Positions 8,611-17,009 of a DNA stretch of 41,082 nt are shown here, in pieces. How positions within the stretch are numbered: the stretch's first letter is position 1; each line of letters opens with the position of its first letter. The notes under the pieces are model-generated. The model did not search any database and was not told where the DNA came from. It saw only the letters and a list, made by a program, of their open reading frames with translations. The stretch is from an uncultured Chloroflexota bacterium (GTDB lineage: Bacteria > Chloroflexota > Dehalococcoidia > Lucifugimonadales > UBA826): assembly GCA_913045625.1 (NCBI GenBank), contig CAJWPE010000008.1, positions 1 to 41,082 of the forward strand, written 5' to 3'. Made by a program: the position numbers and the translations under genes.

Positions 8611-9598
8611 TTGACTGATGAACTCTTAGCATAAAATTATCTAAAGTAAGTCTAGGATTTATATTTAGAGCTAATAAAGATAAAGTTTCTTCAATAGCCT
8701 TACCTGTATTTAATATCTGATCAAAAGATAAATCATTTGATACTCTTACATAGTCCTCATGGTCATTATAATGTTCATAGCCAGATTTAATTAATAACAA
8801 ATCTCGTAAACATGCTAACCAAAGGTGAATTTCATTTATAGTTTGAAGACGATTTTTTTGTAGTTTTAGTGCGATTTCCTGAGAAAAATCAAATTTTTCA
8901 ATTAATGAAAATTGGAAAATTCCTAAAAAATTCCCCATTACTTCATTTAAATAATCTATCTCTTTTGGATCATTTATCATTTTAATTGCTCTACCAATTC
9001 TTCCTTGAGATAGTTTTAGAATATTCTTTAACATAACTTGGTCATCTATAGAAAATTGGGTGGTTAAATATTCTAAAACTTCTGATTCTTGCAAGGGATC
9101 AAGAATAATTAATTGACACCTGGAAACAATCGTTTCTAAAACCGAATTCATATTTTCAGCCAACAAAATTACTATAGTATCTTCTGGAGGTTCCTCCAAA
9201 GTTTTTAAAAGAATATTAGATTGTTCAACTCTCATACTATCAATAGACTGAAGAATAAATACTCGACACACACCTTCAAACGGCTTACGGTTAGTTTTGG
9301 CAATAAAGGCTTCTCTGAGTTCATCTATTCCAGATGTAGCTGAATTTTTATCCGAAAAAATATTTATTAATGAAACATCAGTGTGAGTATTTGCATTAAT
9401 TCTTTTACAATTTTGACACTCTGAACAAGGCTTATTTTCACTTGTGCAATTAACTAATTTTGCAATATCTAAAGCAAAAGTAGTTTTACCAACGTTTTGC
9501 ATTCCTATTATCAAATATGCATGAGATAGCCTATTTGCCAAATAAGCTTTATAAACTCCTTGAATTGCCTTTTTATGACCAAAAGTTGTCCAGTTCAA
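8585..9598 (-). CDS. holB: DNA polymerase III delta' subunit (clamp loader)
   Basis: This 337-residue AAA+ protein matches the delta' subunit of the clamp-loader complex, which opens the sliding clamp at the replication fork. It has 'RLSHAYLIIG' leading into a Walker A-like G-x4-GKT at residues 32-39, a zinc module C-x6-C-x2-C-x2-C (about residues 51-64), the 'NILLKTLEEPP' segment and the SRC sensor motif. A Walker A motif, absent in some delta' subunits such as that of E. coli, is retained here. Alternatively it could be read as a short gamma/tau subunit, but its length and C-terminal part favour delta'. The start is TTG (9596-9598) with AGGGAG 8 bases upstream. It overlaps the HNH gene tail to tail. 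Confidence 0.88.
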   Translation of the reverse strand: MNWTTFGHKKAIQGVYKAYLANRLSHAYLIIGMQNVGKTTFALDIAKLVNCTSENKPCSECQNCKRINANTHTDVSLINIFSDKNSATSGIDELREAFIAKTNRKPFEGVCRVFILQSIDSMRVEQSNILLKTLEEPPEDTIVILLAENMNSVLETIVSRCQLIILDPLQESEVLEYLTTQFSIDDQVMLKNILKLSQGRIGRAIKMINDPKEIDYLNEVMGNFLGIFQFSLIEKFDFSQEIALKLQKNRLQTINEIHLWLACLRDLLLIKSGYEHYNDHEDYVRVSNDLSFDQILNTGKAIEETLSLLALNINPRLTLDNFMLRVHQSINLQSAKV

Positions 9599-9657
9599 AT
9601 AATTTCTCCCTTAGGGTTATAATGAATCATATAATAAATATACTGATGGATTAAACA

Positions 9658-10587
9658 ATGTTAGAAAACAAAAAAATTATAGGAACTGATTATCAATTAA
9701 CATTCAGAATGATCCTAACAGGGTTTTTACTACTATTAGCCTATATGGCCTTATTCAGCCTTTTATTATTAACTGGGATTCCCATATTTTTCGTATTAAT
9801 TTTTGGAGTTGGGATGGTATTTTTCCAATACTACATGTCCGATAAATTAGTACTTAAAACCACTAGAGCTAAAGTTGTTTCCGCCGAAGAGGAACCATTC
9901 CTTCATCAAACAATAGAAAAACTTTCCCATGCAGCTGGCATACCTAAGCCTCGCAATATAGCTGTAATGGATATGGAAGCACCTAATGCATTTGCTACTG
10001 GTAGAAGCCCAAAACATGCCACAGTAGCTGTAACTACAGGGTTAATGAAAAAACTCAGTAATGATGAATTAGAAGCTGTTTTAGGACACGAATTAGCCCA
10101 TATTAAAAATAGAGATGTCATGGTCATGACTTGGGCAAGTTTAATTGTAGTGATAGCAGGATATCTAATGCAAATGCTTTTTTGGATGAGTCTGTTTGGA
10201 GGATTTGGTGGGAGTAGACGTGAAGGAGGAGGACAAGCAGCAGCAATGATGATGGCTGCGTATGTAGGGGTAATTATAATTTATTTTATCAGTCAAATTT
10301 TAATCAGTACTTTATCTAGATACCGAGAACTTGCTGCAGACAGAGATGGGTCTATTATTTGTGGATCTCCTAGCAATCTTGCTTCTGCTCTTAGAAAAAT
10401 CAGTGGACAAATAGCCTTAATTCCTGAAAAAGATTTAAGACAAGTTGAACACGCAAATGCGTTTTTTATAATTCCTGCCCTGCAGGGAAATGCAATAGCA
10501 TCATTAATGTCTAGTCATCCTAAAACAGAAATGAGAATAGAAAAATTAAATCAATTACAAACTGATTATTGGCAACTATTTAAATAA
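9658..10587 (+). CDS. htpX: Membrane zinc metalloprotease HtpX
   Basis: This 309-residue protein has the layout of M48B HtpX peptidases: two membrane segments at residues about 18-58, a soluble catalytic region with 'MEAPNAFATGRSP' (about 105-118), the zinc motif HELAH at 144-148 followed by IKNRD, further hydrophobic segments at about 158-180 and 195-220, and the third ligand in 'RELAADRDG'. HtpX cleaves misfolded membrane proteins in the cytoplasmic membrane as part of envelope quality control. A -10-like TATACT at 9639-9644 lies about 14 bases before the ATG, giving a very short leader without a Shine-Dalgarno sequence. The next gene starts 1 base after its stop, consistent with a shared membrane-stress role. 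Confidence 0.93.
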   Translation: MLENKKIIGTDYQLTFRMILTGFLLLLAYMALFSLLLLTGIPIFFVLIFGVGMVFFQYYMSDKLVLKTTRAKVVSAEEEPFLHQTIEKLSHAAGIPKPRNIAVMDMEAPNAFATGRSPKHATVAVTTGLMKKLSNDELEAVLGHELAHIKNRDVMVMTWASLIVVIAGYLMQMLFWMSLFGGFGGSRREGGGQAAAMMMAAYVGVIIIYFISQILISTLSRYRELAADRDGSIICGSPSNLASALRKISGQIALIPEKDLRQVEHANAFFIIPALQGNAIASLMSSHPKTEMRIEKLNQLQTDYWQLFK

Positions 10588-10588
10588 T

Positions 10589-11143
10589 ATGTCATTTTTA
10601 TCTTCATTTTTTAAATCAAAAAAAAATGATGCTCATATACTACAAAGCATCCTCAGAATAGAAAACATTCAAATTAACCAGAACAATAATCTGCCCGTAT
10701 TATCATCTGCTATATTGTTATCTCCATCTGATGATGCTTTTTTTAATACATTTTCAGTTTCTGTCAATCAGATTGCTAGAAAAATTCCAAATATTTCAAA
10801 AGTAAACGTAATAGAAACCGATGATCATGGTACTAAATGGGTAATTTTTTCTAGCAGGTCATTTGAAAATTTAATTTCTATTACTGACGAGTTCAGTAAA
10901 ATTATAGCTGCACAAGATTTAGGAGACCGTATGATTGCAGCAATATTTAAAAGTAATTTAACTGAACAAAAATGTTATTGGATTTGTAATTATAGGTCTT
11001 CAAAATTTTATCCATTTGTTCCACAAGAAAACCAAACCAGAAATTCCGAATTAGAAATGACTCTGGGCCATACACTATCAAAATTGGGAATACCCGTAGA
11101 GCCTCATGAAAAATGGTACGCCATTTGGGATGCCCCTTTCTAG
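10589..11143 (+). CDS. Probable PspA-associated protein PspAB
   Basis: This 184-residue soluble protein resembles the PspAB family: an N-terminal 'FLSSFFKSKK' opening, an alpha/beta body with the 'SISKVNVIETDDHGTKW'-like region, and a C-terminal 'EKWYAIWDAPF' signature. PspAB genes in Actinobacteria, Chloroflexota and archaea are often found beside htpX and pspA in phage-shock/envelope-stress clusters. The family assignment rests on recalled pattern and on the neighbouring htpX (1-base gap, coupled translation). No catalytic residues are evident. PspA itself is not in this window. The 3' end overlaps the opposing small gene by 4 bases. Confidence 0.6.
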   Translation: MSFLSSFFKSKKNDAHILQSILRIENIQINQNNNLPVLSSAILLSPSDDAFFNTFSVSVNQIARKIPNISKVNVIETDDHGTKWVIFSSRSFENLISITDEFSKIIAAQDLGDRMIAAIFKSNLTEQKCYWICNYRSSKFYPFVPQENQTRNSELEMTLGHTLSKLGIPVEPHEKWYAIWDAPF

Positions 11144-11322
11144 GGTTTGTTGAAAAATCTACTACCTACAAAAATTAAAACTGGAATAAAAATTATCAAT
11201 GCAAAAACAATAGAACCAAAACTTTTTGATTGAATTCCAAAAACATGATCAATCCACTCAAGTATCGAATTAATCAAATCAGGGTCTACGGCTTCAGCGT
11301 GGTGAAGAAGAAATTTCATCAT
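11140..11322 (-). CDS. Small single-pass membrane protein
   Basis: This 60-residue open frame fills a gap that is otherwise empty. It encodes a polar, partly acidic N-terminal half and one membrane segment at about residues 37-55 (IVFALIIFIPVLIFVGS), ending in a short basic tail. It has a convincing promoter of its own: TTTACA and GATAAT, 17 bases apart on the minus strand (11332-11360), placing the transcription start within a few bases of the ATG, so the mRNA would be leaderless. No homologue is recognised. Its position beside htpX and the PspAB-like gene hints at an envelope role, which is inference. It could still be a chance frame. Confidence 0.55.
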   Translation of the reverse strand: MMKFLLHHAEAVDPDLINSILEWIDHVFGIQSKSFGSIVFALIIFIPVLIFVGSRFFNKP

Positions 11323-11331
11323 TATTTTGGG

Positions 11332-11360
11332 ATTATCTACGTAGACTGATTAAATGTAAA
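11332..11360 (-). promoter_or_regulatory. Sigma-70 promoter of the small membrane protein
   Basis: On the minus strand TTTACA (11355-11360) and GATAAT (11332-11337) are separated by exactly 17 bases; each matches the consensus at 5 of 6 positions. The expected start at about 11325 is 3 bases before the ATG at 11322. A plus-strand TATAAT at 11376-11381 lies back to back and probably serves the ABC-F gene. Confidence 0.55.
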
Positions 11361-11375
11361 TAATTAAAATAATCC

Positions 11376-11381
11376 TATAAT
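11376..11381 (+). promoter_or_regulatory. -10 box of the ABC-F gene
   Basis: A perfect TATAAT lies 16 bases before the ATG at 11398. No good -35 is seen at the right spacing. The predicted leader is about 10 bases, with only AGAGAG as a possible ribosome binding site. Confidence 0.4.
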
Positions 11382-11397
11382 TTTAATAGAGAGCAAT

Positions 11398-13275
11398 ATG
11401 GCAATTTTAGGGGCATCACAATTACAACTTCATTATGCAGACATGGAAGTATTCTCTAATGTCACTTTGCAAGTAGACGAAAAGGACAGAATTGGTTTAG
11501 TAGGACCAAATGGAAGTGGAAAAACTTCTTTAATTAAGGTTTTACTTGACTTGCAAGACTACGATAGTGGCGAAGTGTTTAAAAAAGATGATTTAAGAAT
11601 AGGATATGTTCCTCAAACAGTTTTAGAAACAGGAAAAGGAACAATTGATGACCAAATCATGTCCGCTTTTTCAGAAATCATTAAAACTGAAACCCAAATG
11701 CAAAACAGCGCTTTAGAAATAGAAAAATCTACAGGCCCACAAAGATCTAATGCTGAAAAAATGTATTCATCTTTATTAGAAAAATATGAATCAATCGGTG
11801 GATATGACTATATAAACAGAAAAGATAAGGTGGTAGATGGAGTCGGTTTATCACAAGAAGTGTTAAAAACAAACATAACTGATGCGAGTGGTGGAGAAAG
11901 AACTAGAACCGCCTTAGCAACAGCCCTGTTAAATGAACCTGATCTTTTAATTTTAGATGAGCCTACAAATTATTTGGACTTTAAGGGATTAGAATGGCTG
12001 GAAGATTTTTTGATCAAATCACAAAATGCTTTCATTGTAATTTCACATGATCGCTTTTTTTTAGATAGAGTGACTGAATCTATTTGGGACATTGATAAAA
12101 AACATCTAAAAACATACAAAGGCAATTATTCAAAATTCAAATTAATAAAAGAAGAAAATGAAACACGCCTATTAAAAGAATACGAAAAACAACAGGAATA
12201 TATTAAAAGAGAAGAAAATTTCATTGCTAGGTATCACGCAGGACAAAGATCAAAAGAAGCAAGAGGTCGTGCAAAAAAACTCTCTAGAATTGAAAAGATA
12301 AACGCCCCAGAAAACCAAAGATCCGTTTCTATAAGACCTACATCTGCAACTAGAACAGGTCAAGTTGTTATCAGTACTCATGGGCTCGTAGTAGGACATG
12401 CAATGAATAATCAAAATATAGATTTGTTTCATGTTCCTGATTTAGAAATCCAAAAAAATACTACAACAGCAATTATTGGAAATAATGGAATTGGTAAAAC
12501 TACTTTTTTAAAAACTTTATTAGGAGAAATACCTCCATTAAATGGATTTTCAGAACTAGGATATAACGTAAAAACGGGTTATTTCAGGCAAGGGTCTGAC
12601 GAAATCCCCAATGATATTTCAGTTATAGATGCATTATTAGAAATCAAAAATATTACTATTGGTGAAGCTAGAAGTTTTCTTGCAAGATTCTTATTTAGTG
12701 GCGATGAAATTTTCGATCAAGTCAGATCATTAAGTGGGGGTGAAAAAGGTAGGTTAGCACTAGCAAGATTATTACTCAAAGAACCAAATGTACTTATTTT
12801 AGATGAACCTACTACACACTTAGACATAGAAAGTAGAGAAGCATTAGAGTTAATGCTTCAGGACTTTGAAGGAACAGTTATTTTTGTTTCTCATGATAGA
12901 CATTTGATCTCATTTTTAGCTGATTATCTTCTCATAATTCAAAATCAAACTGTCATTCAATTCAAGGGAAATTACGAGGAATGGGTAAATGAAAACTCCT
13001 CAAGTAAATCCAAGAATAAAGATACAAATAGGCCTGTTAAATTAGATTCTAGAAAAAAATCTAAAAATAAAACCCCTAAAGATAATTCAAAAAAAGAATT
13101 GGAAATCTTAGAATCTAAGATCAAAGAGCTAGAATCATCTATCAAAATAGTAGAAACCCAGTTATCAAAAGCATCTGATTCAGGAAATATAGATGAGATT
13201 TATGAACTTGGAGACAAACACACCACTCTTAACAAACAATTAGAAGAAGCATTATCTGAATGGACAAATAATTAA
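11398..13275 (+). CDS. ABC-F family ATPase
   Basis: This 625-residue soluble protein has two ABC ATPase domains and no membrane segments, which defines ABC-F. The first Walker A is GPNGSGKT (36-43), with signature SGGER and 'LLILDEPTNYLD'. A charged linker (about 245-305) holds the 'ARYHAGQRSKEARGRAKK' helix region. The second Walker A is GNNGIGKT (about 361-368), with LSGGEKGR and 'VLILDEPTTHLD'. A C-terminal lysine-rich stretch and a coiled coil (about 560-622) resemble Uup-type members. ABC-F proteins act on the ribosome, in translation restart or antibiotic protection; which role applies here cannot be told. It is a single-gene unit, convergent with the MocA-like gene. Confidence 0.92.
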   Translation: MAILGASQLQLHYADMEVFSNVTLQVDEKDRIGLVGPNGSGKTSLIKVLLDLQDYDSGEVFKKDDLRIGYVPQTVLETGKGTIDDQIMSAFSEIIKTETQMQNSALEIEKSTGPQRSNAEKMYSSLLEKYESIGGYDYINRKDKVVDGVGLSQEVLKTNITDASGGERTRTALATALLNEPDLLILDEPTNYLDFKGLEWLEDFLIKSQNAFIVISHDRFFLDRVTESIWDIDKKHLKTYKGNYSKFKLIKEENETRLLKEYEKQQEYIKREENFIARYHAGQRSKEARGRAKKLSRIEKINAPENQRSVSIRPTSATRTGQVVISTHGLVVGHAMNNQNIDLFHVPDLEIQKNTTTAIIGNNGIGKTTFLKTLLGEIPPLNGFSELGYNVKTGYFRQGSDEIPNDISVIDALLEIKNITIGEARSFLARFLFSGDEIFDQVRSLSGGEKGRLALARLLLKEPNVLILDEPTTHLDIESREALELMLQDFEGTVIFVSHDRHLISFLADYLLIIQNQTVIQFKGNYEEWVNENSSSKSKNKDTNRPVKLDSRKKSKNKTPKDNSKKELEILESKIKELESSIKIVETQLSKASDSGNIDEIYELGDKHTTLNKQLEEALSEWTNN

Positions 13276-13286
13276 TACTTGTAACT

Positions 13287-13886
13287 TCACATCCCGAACT
13301 CATCATATGCAATCTTATAATCTTGGAATTCATTCAAATCTAACCTTACTAAAGGATTTGAGATTTCTACTTTATTAATTCCATTGTCTCGATATTTTTC
13401 AAAAATATTTTTCAATCCCAAAGTTTCTTCATCAATATTCAATAATTCATCTCGAATCTTAGATGAGATTAATATTGGATGCCCCCCCTTACCCAAATGT
13501 CTTGGTGAAGTAATTAGAAATCCTGATTTTAAATGGCTATTTATTAAAAATGAAATTATTTCAGTATCTCTAGGTTGATCAACTCCTAAAATAACAAAAC
13601 ATTCAGTTTCAAGGTTGGAATGATTCACTGCAGTTTTAATACTGGATGCTCTTCCATACGAATAATCATGATTTTCAACGATTTTAACATCTTGATCATT
13701 AATTTCTTCAATTATTTCTTCAGATTTAAATCCCACAACAACAATAATTTCATTACACCCTGATGATTTCAAAATGTGAATTTGATGAGAAATCATTGTT
13801 GTCCCATTCCAAGGCAACAAAGCTTTTAATGTGCCCATTCGATTTGAAAATCCAGCAGCAGTAATTATTCCAGTAATATGAGGCAA
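13287..13886 (-). CDS. MobA/MocA-like molybdenum cofactor nucleotidyltransferase
   Basis: This 199-residue protein is an NTP-transferase of the MobA/MocA type. The nucleotide-binding signature AAGFSNRMGTLKALLPW is at residues about 10-26, and the metal/substrate segment 'GVDQPRD' is near 100. MocA adds CMP, and MobA GMP, to molybdopterin-Mo; the pairing with XdhC points to MocA-type maturation of a xanthine dehydrogenase-family enzyme, as does the hydroxylase operon at 21269. The start appears to be TTG (13884-13886), because no ATG precedes the signature. It lies 8 bases downstream of the xdhC-like stop in the same operon. Specificity (CTP or GTP) is not proven by the sequence. Confidence 0.82.
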   Translation of the reverse strand: MPHITGIITAAGFSNRMGTLKALLPWNGTTMISHQIHILKSSGCNEIIVVVGFKSEEIIEEINDQDVKIVENHDYSYGRASSIKTAVNHSNLETECFVILGVDQPRDTEIISFLINSHLKSGFLITSPRHLGKGGHPILISSKIRDELLNIDEETLGLKNIFEKYRDNGINKVEISNPLVRLDLNEFQDYKIAYDEFGM

Positions 13887-13894
13887 AGTAGAAC

Positions 13895-15040
13895 CTAAGC
13901 CGAAAAAACAGATTTTTCTTTAGAAGTTGCTACTTTTTCTATAATCTTTTCTAGTAATTTATCTTCAAGTTTCATAGGAGCACCTGTTCCTCCCAATCTA
14001 AACATTAAAATCTCAGACATTATGCTCATAGCTATTTCTTCAGGGGTACGGGCTTTTATATCTAATCCAATTGGTGAACGAATTTCTCTCAAGCGCTCCA
14101 CTGACAAATTTTCACGAAGTAGATCCTCATAAATCAAAATTGTTTTCCTTTTACTGCCCATCAATCCCACGTATTTTGCTAATGTATTAGCAGCAGCTAA
14201 AAGAGCGGTATTGTCATATCTGTGACCCCTAGTAGCCACAACCACAAAAGTATTTGGGTTGATTGGTAATTTGGGTAATGCATTCTCTGGGGTATCTTGG
14301 ATAATAATGTCTGCCTCAGGAAACCTTTCAGAATTTGCAAATTCATTTCTATCATCTGTAATAAACAGCCGAAACCCTAAAGGTTTAGCTAAAGCAGAAA
14401 TAGCTTTTGAAACATGACCACCTCCGCAAATAACCAATTGAGGGGGGGTAGTATAGGCTTCAATAAAATATTCTGTGCCATTCTCTAAGGTAATATACTC
14501 ATTATTCCCATGAATCATCAAATTATGTGCTTTAGATACCGCTTCTAAATCCATATCAGAATTCCCAAGAGTTCCTTCCGTAGAACCATCTTCTCTGACA
14601 AATAATTTATCCCCGATTTTTGATTTACCATCTAATGATGATTTCACAATTGATGCAAGAGCTACCGACCCTTCACCTTCATATGCAGCATCAATCTCTT
14701 TAGCAAAAGGCAAATATTCTGAAGATTCATAAACAGGATCAATCAAAAAATACATAGTACCTCCACACACCAGTCCATCATCTGCAGCTAAATCTTCATT
14801 AAGTTCATATTCTCTATAATCAGATGGTTCACCTTGATCCATCATCTGTTTTGCTGCAAACCAAATATCCCCCTCAACACATCCTCCACCTAAAGTTCCA
14901 GCACCTGTTCCATCTTGTCTAACCAACAATTTAGCGCCTGGTTTTTGAGGCGTAGAACCTTTTGTTTTTACAACAGTAGCAATTACTACTGGTTCATCTT
15001 TTTTTAATCTTTGAATAGCCTCGTGAAATACTTCTTTCAT
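13895..15040 (-). CDS. XdhC/CoxI family molybdenum cofactor insertion/sulfuration protein
   Basis: This 381-residue protein has both XdhC domains. The N-terminal XdhC/CoxI module (about residues 1-85) has 'ATVVKTKGSTPQKPGAKLLV' and 'GTLGGGCVEG'; the C-terminal Rossmann domain (about 205-345) has 'LVICGGGHVSKAISALA' and the 'TRGHRYDNTALLAA' region, with a conserved 'RSPIGLDIKARTPEEIAMSI' end. XdhC proteins bind the molybdenum cofactor, help exchange its oxo ligand for sulfur and deliver it to xanthine dehydrogenase-family hydroxylases. It is first in an operon with the MocA-like gene and divergent from the LON-domain gene. The likely client is the hydroxylase at 21269-24907. Confidence 0.9.
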   Translation of the reverse strand: MKEVFHEAIQRLKKDEPVVIATVVKTKGSTPQKPGAKLLVRQDGTGAGTLGGGCVEGDIWFAAKQMMDQGEPSDYREYELNEDLAADDGLVCGGTMYFLIDPVYESSEYLPFAKEIDAAYEGEGSVALASIVKSSLDGKSKIGDKLFVREDGSTEGTLGNSDMDLEAVSKAHNLMIHGNNEYITLENGTEYFIEAYTTPPQLVICGGGHVSKAISALAKPLGFRLFITDDRNEFANSERFPEADIIIQDTPENALPKLPINPNTFVVVATRGHRYDNTALLAAANTLAKYVGLMGSKRKTILIYEDLLRENLSVERLREIRSPIGLDIKARTPEEIAMSIMSEILMFRLGGTGAPMKLEDKLLEKIIEKVATSKEKSVFSA

Positions 15041-15116
15041 ATCAAGTCCTATTTAATTTCGATTATCATAATCATATTATATAGGTATAATAAACTTATA
15101 ATCAGGTTAGTACAAA

Positions 15117-15782
15117 ATGACTATGCAACCTCACATTAGAAGGATCCCTTTATTCCCCCTAAATACGGTTTTGTTTCCTGGCGCGACAATACCTTTACAA
15201 ATTTTTGAACCTAGATATTTGACTATGATAGAAGATTGTTTAAAAACTGACTCAATTTTCGGGATAGTTTTAATCAAATCAGGAAAAGAAGTAGGAGAAG
15301 ATTCAAATCCATTCACAGTTGGAACAACTGCAAAAATCACTAGTGTTAAAAATATTTCAAGCGACCGTTTATACATAACTGCAGTTGGCAAAGAAAAATT
15401 TGAAATTTTAGAAACTTTTGATCATCAACCATATATGTCTGCTGACGTAGAAATTTTACCAAACTTAGATATTTTTGATGAAGCTCCAAATGAAGAAATT
15501 ATTGAAGCTCGGGAGATAGCCTCTAAACATCTCCAATCAGTTCTAGGATTAAGTGGGGGATGGGTAGAAAACGCATTAAACCCTACTCCATCAAACCCTG
15601 AATCACTTTCTTATTTTATTGCACAAATGTTGCAATTAGATCCAAAGGACAGGCAAAAACTTTTAGAAGAACCTTCATCTAGAGAAAGACTAAAAAATGG
15701 GATTAAATTTCTCAATGATGAAACAAATTCAATGTCATTGAGACTTGAAATAGAACTCATTCATAAATTCAGTCGACAGTAA
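15117..15782 (+). CDS. LON substrate-binding (PUA-like) domain protein
   Basis: This 221-residue protein contains only the N-terminal substrate-recognition domain of Lon protease: 'IPLFPLNTVLFPGATIPLQIFEPRYLTMIEDCL' at about residues 10-42, then a helical region to the C-terminus. The AAA+ and protease domains are absent, as in the many bacterial stand-alone LON-domain proteins whose role is not established. Two TATAAT boxes (15086 and 15097) lie just upstream; the second would give a leader of only about 7 bases, and no clear Shine-Dalgarno sequence is present. It may act as an adaptor or chaperone-like factor, which is inference. Confidence 0.87.
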   Translation: MTMQPHIRRIPLFPLNTVLFPGATIPLQIFEPRYLTMIEDCLKTDSIFGIVLIKSGKEVGEDSNPFTVGTTAKITSVKNISSDRLYITAVGKEKFEILETFDHQPYMSADVEILPNLDIFDEAPNEEIIEAREIASKHLQSVLGLSGGWVENALNPTPSNPESLSYFIAQMLQLDPKDRQKLLEEPSSRERLKNGIKFLNDETNSMSLRLEIELIHKFSRQ

Positions 15783-15825
15783 GCATTAAATTTAAAATAC
15801 GCTTCTCCGATTCTCAATAAAAGAG

Positions 15826-15855
15826 TGGGGTTAGAGTCCCTTCCCGTGCACCCCA
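15826..15855 (+). other. tRNA-3'-end-like vestige
   Basis: The stretch has a GGG-loop-CCC hairpin with a 7-base loop (TTAGAGT), which resembles a T-arm with one changed loop base, followed by a C-rich end reading like an acceptor strand (CACCCCA). There is no D-arm, anticodon arm or matching 5' acceptor strand, and the spacing is 2 bases off, so it is not a functional tRNA. Such 3' tRNA fragments often mark the edge of an integrated element. It borders the unusual lipoprotein gene at 15924. Confidence 0.25.
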
Positions 15856-15923
15856 TTTATCTACTCCAAACTGTGGGAATTCCCAATTATACCGTGTGTT
15901 AGTAAAAATGTTACGATTGCGCG

Positions 15924-17009
15924 ATGTGTTGTAGAAAATTAATTCCCCTGATTTTCATAACTACTTTGATTACTTTTGTGACAGCTTGTTCCGAAACAAT
16001 GTCAAATACAAGTGAAGTGGCAACTATCGTTCCAACAACGCCGGAGACAGTTGCTATGGAACTTCCGACAATGATTCCAGTACAACCCACTCCTACTGCA
16101 ACATTAGAACCAACCTCAACTTCCATTGCTCAACCGATATCCACTCCTACAGAAAAGCCAACACCAACTAGCACCAGTACACCCCTTCCATCTCCTACCG
16201 TGACCCCATACCCTACAGCGACTCCTACTGCTATACCTACGGCGACTCCTACTGCTGTACCAACGGCGACTCCTATTTCTGTAACACCTCCATCTGTACC
16301 ACCTCCATTTACTGGAACTGTTTGGATTCCAGGTACCTCCGACATACTGAATACCTATGATCCAACCTTTTTTAGGTCTTTAAAGAAAATCACTGACGCT
16401 CCTCGAGAAATGTTTGATAGGAGAACCGGAACCTTTGACACATTAAATCCATTTCTGTTTGAAGCTGATTTTGCAGACGGACTCAAAATTGAAGTGCAAG
16501 TGAATTCAGAGTTTGAAACCTCTGACAGTGCGGAGGCGGCAGCATTAATTTATCTATATGCAGTTGGGCAACTTCCAACTGAGTTAAGACAGGAAGTAGA
16601 TACAATCTGGCTGCATAAAGGGAATGAAGATTTTGGTGGCGGAAACAATAACCTTTTGATACATCATGAAAGAGGACTAACATATATAGATCAAGAGGTG
16701 TTGGAAGAGGTATTCTTGCACGAAGCATCTCATACTTCGTTGGACCCTCATCACTACGGGGAAGAATGGAAAAAGGCACGGTCTGCTGACGCCAACAACT
16801 ATATCTCCATTTATGCTAAAGATAATCCAGACAGGGAAGATATTGCTGAAACTTTCCCAATGTATTACGCCCTGAGATATAAGGCTTCTCGTGTTTCAAC
16901 AGACCTTCTCCGGACAATACAAAACACAGTACCCAATCGGATTAATTATTTCGACCAATTTTTTTCCGAAATGGAACCTGCGCCATACGCACGAGATACC
17001 AGCAAATAA
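15924..17009 (+). CDS. Lipoprotein with Pro/Thr-rich spacer and gluzincin-like metallopeptidase domain
   Basis: This 361-residue protein has a lipoprotein signal peptide ending in VTAC (lipid-modified Cys22). A long Pro/Thr-rich low-complexity spacer (about residues 36-130, with PTATP repeats) is typical of surface stalks. The globular C-terminal domain carries the zinc motif HEASH at 266-270 and a downstream 'EDIAETF' (305-311), whose glutamate would be the third ligand of a gluzincin-type peptidase. The substrate is unknown; the protein would sit outside the cytoplasmic membrane. Base composition and codon use are visibly richer in G+C than the flanks, and a tRNA-like fragment lies just upstream, both suggesting acquisition by transfer. 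It ends directly against the convergent aminotransferase gene. Confidence 0.8.
   Translation: MCCRKLIPLIFITTLITFVTACSETMSNTSEVATIVPTTPETVAMELPTMIPVQPTPTATLEPTSTSIAQPISTPTEKPTPTSTSTPLPSPTVTPYPTATPTAIPTATPTAVPTATPISVTPPSVPPPFTGTVWIPGTSDILNTYDPTFFRSLKKITDAPREMFDRRTGTFDTLNPFLFEADFADGLKIEVQVNSEFETSDSAEAAALIYLYAVGQLPTELRQEVDTIWLHKGNEDFGGGNNNLLIHHERGLTYIDQEVLEEVFLHEASHTSLDPHHYGEEWKKARSADANNYISIYAKDNPDREDIAETFPMYYALRYKASRVSTDLLRTIQNTVPNRINYFDQFFSEMEPAPYARDTSK
16212..16283 (+). repeat. 24-base in-frame tandem repeat (3 units)
   Basis: Three consecutive 24-base units (16212-16235, 16236-16259, 16260-16283) differ by a few bases and encode variants of PTATPTAI. They form part of the Pro/Thr stalk of the lipoprotein and are likely to vary in copy number between strains. 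Confidence 0.8.

Noticed and set aside
15783-15923. Functional tRNA gene
   Set aside because: Only a T-arm-like hairpin and a C-rich tail are seen; no D-arm, anticodon arm or 5' acceptor strand could be paired.
16130-16345. Minus-strand Gly/Val-rich open frame (VGVAVG repeats)
   Set aside because: It is the antisense reading of the Pro/Thr repeat of the lipoprotein gene; the repeat keeps the frame open by composition.
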